17,571 bases of DNA from Pseudomonadota bacterium (lineage in GTDB: Bacteria; Desulfobacterota; BSN033; WVXP01; G020346125), in assembly GCA_030608745.1 (NCBI GenBank), contig JAUWDQ010000018.1, positions 1 through 17,571 on the forward strand. The letters are read 5' to 3'. The notes below the pieces were generated by a model. The model was not told the origin of the DNA and did not search any database. It was given only the letters and a program-made list of their open reading frames with translations. The number at the start of each line of letters is the position of its first letter. The first letter of the stretch is position 1. The position numbers were made by a program, and so were the translations under genes. Positions 13,027 through 17,571 of the stretch are shown here, piece by piece.

Positions 13027-14403
13027 ATGGCTAAAGGAAAAGTCCTCATCGTTGATGATGAGGAGAGTATCTTGAAATCCCTCAGTGGGGTTCTCGAGGA
13101 CGAGGGATATCAGACGATTACCGTCAGCAATGGCATTGAGGCCCTGAAGATATCTGGCAGGGAATTTCCGGATGTCACTTTCTTGGACATCTGGATGGCT
13201 GATATGGATGGCCTGGAAGTCTTGAGGAGGTTGAAGGCTCAGGACCCCGATGGGGTTATTATCATGATATCCGGACATGGGACGATTGCCTCAGCGGTAA
13301 AAGCGGTGAAATCGGGGGCTTTCGATTTTATCGAAAAGCCGCTCAACATGAATGAAATTCTCCTCTCATTGGAAAAGGCAATGGAACATCGGAACTTTCT
13401 CTTGGAAAACCACCGGCTTCGCGAGATCGTCCGGAAAAAAGATCGCGAGACACAGCCTTACCTTTTTCCTGCAATGGAGGCAGCTAAGACAGAGGCCCAC
13501 ATCCCTCCACCAAAAAAAGCCGCGGAACATTCTTCTCCTCCCATTGGTTCGTGGAGCTTTCCGCAAGGGAGAGGAGCCCGTCAAAGAACCTTGAAACAGA
13601 GTATGATACTCTATGGGACCGGCCTCCATTCAGGCCTGAAAACAGGTCTTATGCTCCTGCCCCTTCCTTCCCATAGCGGGGTCCTTTTCGGCAACATTTA
13701 TGATGAACAAACGGTCCCGGGAAAATTGATGTATGTGGAGGGGACGGATCACGCAACCTCTCTGCGAAAGGGGCGGATCACGGCCAAGACCATAGAGCAT
13801 TTCATGGCCGTCCTCCATGCCTACGGTATCAATAATCTCTTGGTGAAGATGAATGAAGAGATCCCCATTATGGATGGTTCGGCATTGGATTTCTGCAAGA
13901 TCATTGAGGAAGCCGGAATTGAGGAGCAAGACGAGGTATCAGGGGAATTGGTCATCGACCGTCAATATACGGTAGGGGAGATTGATCCAGATAAGAAATA
14001 TATTTCTATCGAACCCTCGGACTATTTTGGGGTACGGTATCTGCTCAATTCTCCACCCCCCATTGGACGGCAGGAATATACCTTCATCATGAGGGATGAG
14101 GGGGCCTTCAAGGAGGAGATCGCCCCTGCCCGGACCTTTGGTTTCATCAAGGATATCAAATTGTTGGCTAAGATGGGATTGGTAGAAGGGGGAAGATTGC
14201 ACAACGTTATCCTCCTGGATGAGGGGAGGGTTATGAACACTACCCTCAGGTTTCCCGACGAGTTCGTGCGGCATAAGATCCTGGATATCATTGGTGATTT
14301 TTACCTCTTTAATCAGCCTGTTAAGGGCTGGATTACTGCCAACATGACAGGCCATAGCGACAATATTGCGTTGCTCAGGGAGATTCAGAAGGACTTTGGG
14401 TAA
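13027..14403 (+). CDS. lpxC: Response-regulator receiver domain fused to LpxC deacetylase
   Basis: A 458-residue two-domain protein. Residues 1-120 are a receiver domain of the NtrC/NtrX kind: acidic pair D10/D11, phosphoacceptor D54 (FLDIWM), switch S82 (MISGHGT) and K104 (EKPL). A helix (about 112-140) and a Pro-rich linker (about 141-185) lead to an LpxC domain (about 188-458). LpxC removes acetate from UDP-3-O-acyl-GlcNAc, the committed lipid A step, using zinc. Visible are GTGLHSG, T-I-E257-H258 (catalytic Glu and Zn His), EIPIMDGSA, ARTFGF with T370, FVRHKILD with Zn H416, K417 and Zn D420, and G-H443 (general acid). So both parts look active. Ordinary LpxC is about 300 residues with no receiver. 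ATG 13027 was preferred over TTG 13015 because TTGAGG lies 6 bases before it. A separate promoter is upstream. Confidence 0.93.
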   Translation: MAKGKVLIVDDEESILKSLSGVLEDEGYQTITVSNGIEALKISGREFPDVTFLDIWMADMDGLEVLRRLKAQDPDGVIIMISGHGTIASAVKAVKSGAFDFIEKPLNMNEILLSLEKAMEHRNFLLENHRLREIVRKKDRETQPYLFPAMEAAKTEAHIPPPKKAAEHSSPPIGSWSFPQGRGARQRTLKQSMILYGTGLHSGLKTGLMLLPLPSHSGVLFGNIYDEQTVPGKLMYVEGTDHATSLRKGRITAKTIEHFMAVLHAYGINNLLVKMNEEIPIMDGSALDFCKIIEEAGIEEQDEVSGELVIDRQYTVGEIDPDKKYISIEPSDYFGVRYLLNSPPPIGRQEYTFIMRDEGAFKEEIAPARTFGFIKDIKLLAKMGLVEGGRLHNVILLDEGRVMNTTLRFPDEFVRHKILDIIGDFYLFNQPVKGWITANMTGHSDNIALLREIQKDFG

Positions 14404-14474
14404 CGAGTCGAAGATGACCGGGAGATTGCGGAGCCCAAAAGGGACCTTATGGCATGAGTGTAGCGGAAAACGGC

Positions 14475-14798
14475 CTAATTATCGGTATCGGATAACCGAA
14501 AGGGTGTATCCAATTCTCCTAACGGTTTTAGGAAGGTAAATTTGACGGGATCGACGACCAACTTCCTACCTGTCAGACTGAGGTTCCCAGTGGGGATTGT
14601 AAAAGGTAGGAAGACAACGAAAATTGTCAACCCGACGACGATGGAACATAAGGCAACTGGTCTCACAAAGAGAAGATCCGCCGCAACTTCATCCGGCGAG
14701 GGCTCCGATTGTTCCGTGGCCCAAAGGGGCGTCGCCGATATGGATACCAGGAGCGTTATCCCGGCCAAAACACAAACTAATTTCTTCATGAGTCTCAT
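14475..14798 (-). CDS. Small exported membrane protein, hypothetical
   Basis: A 107-residue protein with a clear signal peptide (about residues 1-27, MRLMKK, hydrophobic core, then ATPLWA as the likely cleavage site). A short acidic segment (EQSEPSPDEVAADLL) follows, then one membrane helix (about 46-68, VRPVALCSIVVGLTIFVVFLPF). The C-terminal domain has the phrase KLVVDPVKFTFLKPLGE. Small proteins with this DEVAADL...VRP...FLPF...FTFxRPLG pattern are, from memory, frequent in Desulfobacterota and have no known function. ATG 14798 follows GGGGGAAAACG; ATG 14789 is an alternative. A promoter with a palindromic spacer lies upstream at 14835-14863. It is convergent with the fusion gene. Confidence 0.7.
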   Translation of the reverse strand: MRLMKKLVCVLAGITLLVSISATPLWATEQSEPSPDEVAADLLFVRPVALCSIVVGLTIFVVFLPFTIPTGNLSLTGRKLVVDPVKFTFLKPLGELDTPFRLSDTDN

Positions 14799-14834
14799 CG
14801 TTTTCCCCCATTAAAATTCTCACCTTACCCTTCA

Positions 14835-14863
14835 TTATTAGCAGAGAATTCCCTGCTTTTCAA
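14835..14863 (-). promoter_or_regulatory. Promoter with near-perfect palindrome in the spacer
   Basis: On the minus strand TTGAAA (14863-14858) and TAATAA (14840-14835) are 17 bases apart. Sixteen of the spacer bases (14841-14856, GCAGAGAATTCCCTGC) form a palindrome with a single mismatched pair. A repressor binding there would sit between the -35 and -10 boxes. It drives the exported protein at 14475-14798, with a leader of about 30 bases. Confidence 0.45.
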
Positions 14864-14929
14864 CTTTTTTCGCAGTTTTCTCTCGGGTTTCTCCCTTACG
14901 GGGAACGATGCCATAATGGGAGGGAAGAT

Positions 14930-15151
14930 TTAGCCGGGTTTACAGGTGGTGCAGGATGTTGCGCTACATCCTGTGCAGCTGGAATCCGACGAGGATTTAA
15001 ACCTCCCTTCAACGGAAAATCCGCATACCGACATCATTTTCTTCACCCCACTCGTGTGGCATTGGGAGCATTCTATGGATTCGTTCCCCCTGAGCACGAG
15101 CTTTTCAAAGCAATTGCCACATTTCTGGCATTCATATTCGTATATTGGCAT
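14930..15151 (-). CDS. FmdB-family zinc ribbon protein
   Basis: A 73-residue FmdB/CxxC_CXXC_SSSS protein. It starts with the family signature MPIYEYECQKCG. The zinc ribbon ligands are C8, C11, C28 and C31. After a short strand region (VKKMMSVCGFSVEGRF) comes a Ser-rich hinge and a Cys-rich tail with five further cysteines (CTGCSATSCTTC). The tail may bind a second metal, as in many anaerobe members. FmdB proteins were first noted as putative regulators near formamidase and formate genes; their biochemical role is not settled. It starts 10 bp after the upstream TPR-like gene on the same strand and is probably co-transcribed with it. Confidence 0.88.
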   Translation of the reverse strand: MPIYEYECQKCGNCFEKLVLRGNESIECSQCHTSGVKKMMSVCGFSVEGRFKSSSDSSCTGCSATSCTTCKPG

Positions 15152-15160
15152 GGTCGTTCC

Positions 15161-16234
15161 CTATTTCCCATGGGAGGCATGGGTTCGCATTTTCCTCAGC
15201 TCATTGGCTATCTCATCGGCCCTTTGGGCCCTCCGCCAATCCTGTTCGACATGATATTCCTTTCTCATTTTGCGACAGATCTCCTCGGCTTTTTTCAAAT
15301 GCTTTCCCTTTCCCTTTATATGGTTCTTAAATTGTAAAAGCCCCTCGAACTTTTGCAGGGCTTTTTGGTAATCGTTGGCGTAGTATGAACTGGCTCCACT
15401 CGCAAATTGGCAGATGAATTTTAGCATTGTATTTTCCGGATGCCTGCGCAATGCTTTCTTAAAAATGGGGTGTGCCATATCGAAATACTGGCTTTCCAGA
15501 TAACTGTTCCCAGCAGCCCAATAGGCCTGGTCAATCCCCCCCTTGAACATGGAAGCAAAGATTTTCTCAAGGCCTCTCCTTCCATAAACCTTCTGAAGCA
15601 AGGCCCTGTTCTCCAAAAGAAACCTGGTTAATACCTGGTTTTTGGAATATTCTCCGAGCAATTCGCCCAGTTGTTCCTTTACGTCGCGGAACAGTTCTTT
15701 CAGATCCTCCATGCCCTCCTTTAAGCCTTGTTCGGCCCGCAATATGATCTTCCTAAACCGATTAAATTCACTCTCCGGAAGGGGATTACCGAGCCTTTCT
15801 TCGAGCTCCTGATATCTGGGCCCGTAAACCTCTAATTGGTAAAGATTTTCCTTGAGTTTCATGGCTTCATGGAAAATGGAGCCCACTGTCAGGTCAAAAA
15901 GTTTCTCCTTCTCATTGCATGGTTCACCCTCATGATATCGAAAACGAGAATGACACCTCTCCTTCAAGTTAAAGAGGGGGCTGGATCCTGTGGCATCGAC
16001 CAATTCCTCCAATTTGGAGAACTTCAGATTTCCCTGATGGTATCCTGTCACCATATCGGCAAAAATGAGCGCAGATTTCAGAAACCCCTTTACGATCTCC
16101 ACGATTCCCAAGTCTTTCATTCTCGAAGTCACGCCCGAAAATTCCTTCTCTGATGTTGCGGTTTCCAAAGCAAATAATTTTAGGGTCTTATCCCAATTAG
16201 TTGGTAGAAAGGGGTCAAGGATTCGAGGATTCAA
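15161..16234 (-). CDS. TPR-like helical protein, start within a repeat
   Basis: A protein of up to 357 residues, all helical, without signal peptide. The N-terminal two thirds are unrecognised charged helices with a few Cys/His (RCHSRFRYHEGEPC, about 92-105). The C-terminal third has two or three TPR-like repeats (AYWAAGNSYLESQYFDMA then FKKALRRHPEN, and YYANDYQKALQKF), suggesting protein-protein binding. It ends with a basic helix. The longest start, ATG 16234, lies inside the 8-bp repeat array flanking the four-helix-bundle gene, so residues 1-7 are coded by repeat DNA. Either the insertion gave the gene a new start, or the true start is further in, e.g. a GTG near residue 40. It overlaps no gene and leads into the FmdB gene. 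Confidence 0.65.
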   Translation of the reverse strand: MNPRILDPFLPTNWDKTLKLFALETATSEKEFSGVTSRMKDLGIVEIVKGFLKSALIFADMVTGYHQGNLKFSKLEELVDATGSSPLFNLKERCHSRFRYHEGEPCNEKEKLFDLTVGSIFHEAMKLKENLYQLEVYGPRYQELEERLGNPLPESEFNRFRKIILRAEQGLKEGMEDLKELFRDVKEQLGELLGEYSKNQVLTRFLLENRALLQKVYGRRGLEKIFASMFKGGIDQAYWAAGNSYLESQYFDMAHPIFKKALRRHPENTMLKFICQFASGASSYYANDYQKALQKFEGLLQFKNHIKGKGKHLKKAEEICRKMRKEYHVEQDWRRAQRADEIANELRKMRTHASHGK

Positions 16235-16655
16235 GGATTCAAGTGTTTATTTCTAAAGATTTTATTAGTGCTTTGAGCATCCTTTCAACCTCTCCTATAT
16301 CACTCTGAAGCTCAAATATTCTATCATTCTTAATGTACGCCAAATCACCGGCTAATAACATCTGTGTCTCTAATTCACAAGTTGAGCCATAAGCTCTATA
16401 TAAAGACCTGATGTATTCTGGAGTCGTTTTTCTTCCATATTCTTCTGCTATATTACAAGGGATAGACAGTGCTGCTCTTCTCATCTGTGATGTCAGACCA
16501 TATAATTCTTCTTTTGGAAATCCTTTTGTAACTCTATAGACTTCTAAACATAATCGATAAGACTTCTGCCAAATCTTCAACTCTTTGTAATTTTTAATCA
16601 TTTCACCTGAATCCTTGAACCCTTGACCCCTTGAATCCTTCTATGACCACCAACT
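16199..16655. mobile_element. IVP-type cassette bracketed by inverted 8-bp-unit arrays
   Basis: A four-helix-bundle gene sits between two inverted repeats. The left flank (16210-16241) has four 8-bp units: AGGGGTCA, AGGATTCG, AGGATTCA, AGGATTCA. The right flank, read on the minus strand (16641 down to 16608), has four more: AGGATTCA, AGGGGTCA, AGGGTTCA, AGGATTCA. CAAGGATTCAAGTG (16232-16245) matches the right end 13 of 14 and AAGGGGTCAAGGATTC (16209-16224) matches 15 of 16. AGTTGGT lies outside both flanks in inverted orientation. In RNA the ends would pair and present the gene in a loop, as intervening sequences of 23S rRNA do. The interior is clearly more AT-rich than its surroundings, which suggests transfer. 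No transposase is present. Confidence 0.55.
16239..16601 (-). CDS. Four helix bundle protein (S23/IVP family)
   Basis: A 120-residue protein of the S23 ribosomal/TIGR02436 family, first known from proteins coded in intervening sequences of 23S rRNA genes. Its hallmarks are LKIWQKSY near the N-terminus, FPKEELYGLTSQMRRAA (about 29-45) and SIPCNIAEEYGR (about 47-58; the usual form is NIAEG). Then come S-L-Y-R-A-Y-G-S-T-C-E-L-E-T-Q and a fourth helix ending RMLKALIKSLE. It forms a pentameric four-helix bundle, is structurally related to Avd of diversity-generating retroelements, and has no settled function. It is complete and markedly AT-rich. It stops within the left repeat array and starts 3 bp inside the right one, with AGGTGAA as ribosome-binding site. 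Confidence 0.9.
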   Translation of the reverse strand: MIKNYKELKIWQKSYRLCLEVYRVTKGFPKEELYGLTSQMRRAALSIPCNIAEEYGRKTTPEYIRSLYRAYGSTCELETQMLLAGDLAYIKNDRIFELQSDIGEVERMLKALIKSLEINT

Positions 16656-16709
16656 TTTTTGGAGATGAGCCAAACTTATAGATGACTCCATCGCCCTTCA
16701 AAACTACCG

Positions 16710-16823
16710 ATGCTGGGCAACATTAGGAACAGGAAAAGTAATGGCTTGCAAACTGGGTTTATCACCGAGCTGGCCATGGACCCATCTGACCCAGATACTC
16801 TATATGCTGCAGCATCATCCTAG
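16710..16823 (+). pseudogene. Relic of a BNR/Ycf48-like beta-propeller repeat protein
   Basis: An open stretch of 37 codons contains NGLQTGFITELAMDP followed by SDPDTLYAA (16740-16814). This is the characteristic repeat of BNR/sialidase-like and Ycf48-like beta-propellers, usually N-G-L...I-x-x-L-A-I-D-P-x-x-P-x-T-L-Y-A. One stop codon follows at 16821, and no further repeats are found in any frame nearby. I read it as a single surviving repeat of a lost secreted propeller protein. The rest of the 16656-16923 gap shows only a hairpin after the PP2C gene. Confidence 0.45.
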
Positions 16824-16900
16824 GGTTCAGGGCCTGAAGGCTTAAACAGAGTAGGCCGTTTTTTCGGAAAAGGTAGTCATCCAAAGAGGAACTTCGGGGG

Positions 16901-16923
16901 GGTGCATCAATCCTGATGCCACC
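16901..16923 (-). terminator. Hairpin just after the PP2C gene
   Basis: GGTGCATCA (16901-16909) pairs with TGATGCCACC (16914-16923) with one bulged base and a four-base loop. It begins directly after the stop codon of the phosphatase gene. No T-run follows on the minus strand, so termination strength is uncertain. Confidence 0.4.
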
Positions 16924-17571
16924 TCAAGGAATGGCTGACAAAACGACAGTAATATTATCGTCCCCGCCAGCAGCTTTGGCCATCTCGATCAGCTTTTCTG
17001 TTTTCCGGTGAATATCGATATCGGAAAGAAGAATTTCCAAGATCTGATCATCCTCAACCATATCTGTTAAGCCATCTGAACAGAGGAGGAACAAATCCCC
17101 CGAGGCGGTTTTACCTCTGAGTACATCAAGAACAAGCTCTTTTTTTAAGCCGACTGCACGGAGGATGACATTGCGCAGCGGATGGTGCCTTACATTTTCC
17201 GAGGAGATTAAACCCTCATCGACCTGCTGCTGAACGAGAGTATGATCTTCTGTAAGTTGCTCTATCTGCCCCCTTCTGAAGCGATATGTTCGGCTGTCCC
17301 CCATATGGCCAATAATAAAACCCTCATCGTAGAATGCCAAAAGCTCGGCTGTACAGCCCATTCCTTTGTGACTTGGGTTCTGGATCACATGCTCCAGGAT
17401 CTTTTCATTTGCAGAGCTAAAGGCCTTTTGAACCCGATACAGAATCTCCTTCTCGGACCGATTGGTATTCCTGGAAAAAATCTCTTGAGTTGTTTCAGCA
17501 AAAATTCTGCTGGCGAGTTCACCCGCCGCAGCACCACCCATACCATCTGCTGCAAGGCAAAAATCGAGCTC
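16924..17571 (-). CDS. PP2C-family Ser/Thr protein phosphatase (partial, 5' end outside)
   Basis: The last 215 residues of a PP2C phosphatase of the bacterial Stp/PrpC kind, which dephosphorylates Ser/Thr on proteins using two or three metal ions. The window edge cuts the N-terminus; the frame is open to the last base. Visible motifs are the metal site DGMGG (9-13 of the visible part), G-M-G-C-T-A-E (a variant of MGTT), GHMGDSRTYRFRRG, LTEDHTLVQQQ, the third metal site CSDGLTDMVEDDQI and the closing AGGDDNITVVL, so the enzyme appears intact. Such phosphatases usually partner a Hanks-type kinase or FHA-domain protein; no partner is in the window. It ends next to a BNR relic and the IVP cassette. 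Confidence 0.93.
   Translation of the reverse strand, partial: ELDFCLAADGMGGAAAGELASRIFAETTQEIFSRNTNRSEKEILYRVQKAFSSANEKILEHVIQNPSHKGMGCTAELLAFYDEGFIIGHMGDSRTYRFRRGQIEQLTEDHTLVQQQVDEGLISSENVRHHPLRNVILRAVGLKKELVLDVLRGKTASGDLFLLCSDGLTDMVEDDQILEILLSDIDIHRKTEKLIEMAKAAGGDDNITVVLSAIP

Noticed and set aside
14946..15337. Three overlapping plus-strand frames of 61-102 residues
   Set aside because: They are shadows of the FmdB and TPR-like genes.
16199..16655. Transposon or insertion sequence
   Set aside because: No transposase is present; the only gene is a four-helix-bundle protein, so it is described as an IVP-type cassette instead.

Overview
The window looks like a piece of an anaerobic Gram-negative bacterial genome, most likely a Desulfobacterota (former Deltaproteobacteria) lineage. 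The signs are a lipid A gene (lpxC), a small exported tetraheme class III cytochrome c, FmdB, DUF4177 and TIGR04076 small proteins, a four-helix-bundle (S23/IVP) cassette and middling GC. No rRNA, tRNA, transposase or CRISPR array was seen. The lineage is inferred from gene content only.

Layout. 1-2003 (+): a decayed thermonuclease remnant, a cupin, a TIGR04076 protein and, 22 bp on, an orphan cas6. 2019-3825 (-): a TrmA/RlmD-type RNA methyltransferase translationally coupled to a DUF488 protein. 3973-7349: an ADP-ribosylglycohydrolase (+) and a short NfeD protein (+), a HAD hydrolase (-), a macrodomain protein (+) and an unknown protein (+). The ADP-ribosylglycohydrolase and macrodomain families both reverse ADP-ribosylation. 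7360-9677: a nitroreductase (-), an unknown gene behind a promoter bracketed by an inverted repeat (+), a six-cysteine Zn-site candidate (+) and a tetraheme cytochrome (-). 9678-11439: a repeat-bearing gap, an archaeal-type cis-prenyltransferase (-) and a second long gap. 11440-14403 (+): two small membrane proteins, a DUF4177 protein, a membrane-anchored coiled-coil protein and, behind its own promoter, a response-regulator receiver domain fused to LpxC. 14475-17571 (-): a small exported membrane protein, an FmdB zinc ribbon, a TPR-like protein, a four-helix-bundle gene bracketed by inverted arrays of 8-bp units, a BNR-type relic (+) and the end of a PP2C phosphatase.

The most striking object is the receiver-LpxC fusion (13027-14403). 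LpxC carries out the committed step of lipid A synthesis. Here a phosphoacceptor domain of the NtrC/NtrX kind, with all its key residues, is joined by a helix and a Pro-rich linker to an LpxC domain that keeps its zinc and catalytic residues. This would put outer-membrane lipid synthesis under direct phosphorelay control. The next most interesting objects are the IVP cassette with its 8-bp-unit inverted flanks (with a related-looking repeat locus at 9862-9986), the orphan cas6, and the archaeal-type UppS.
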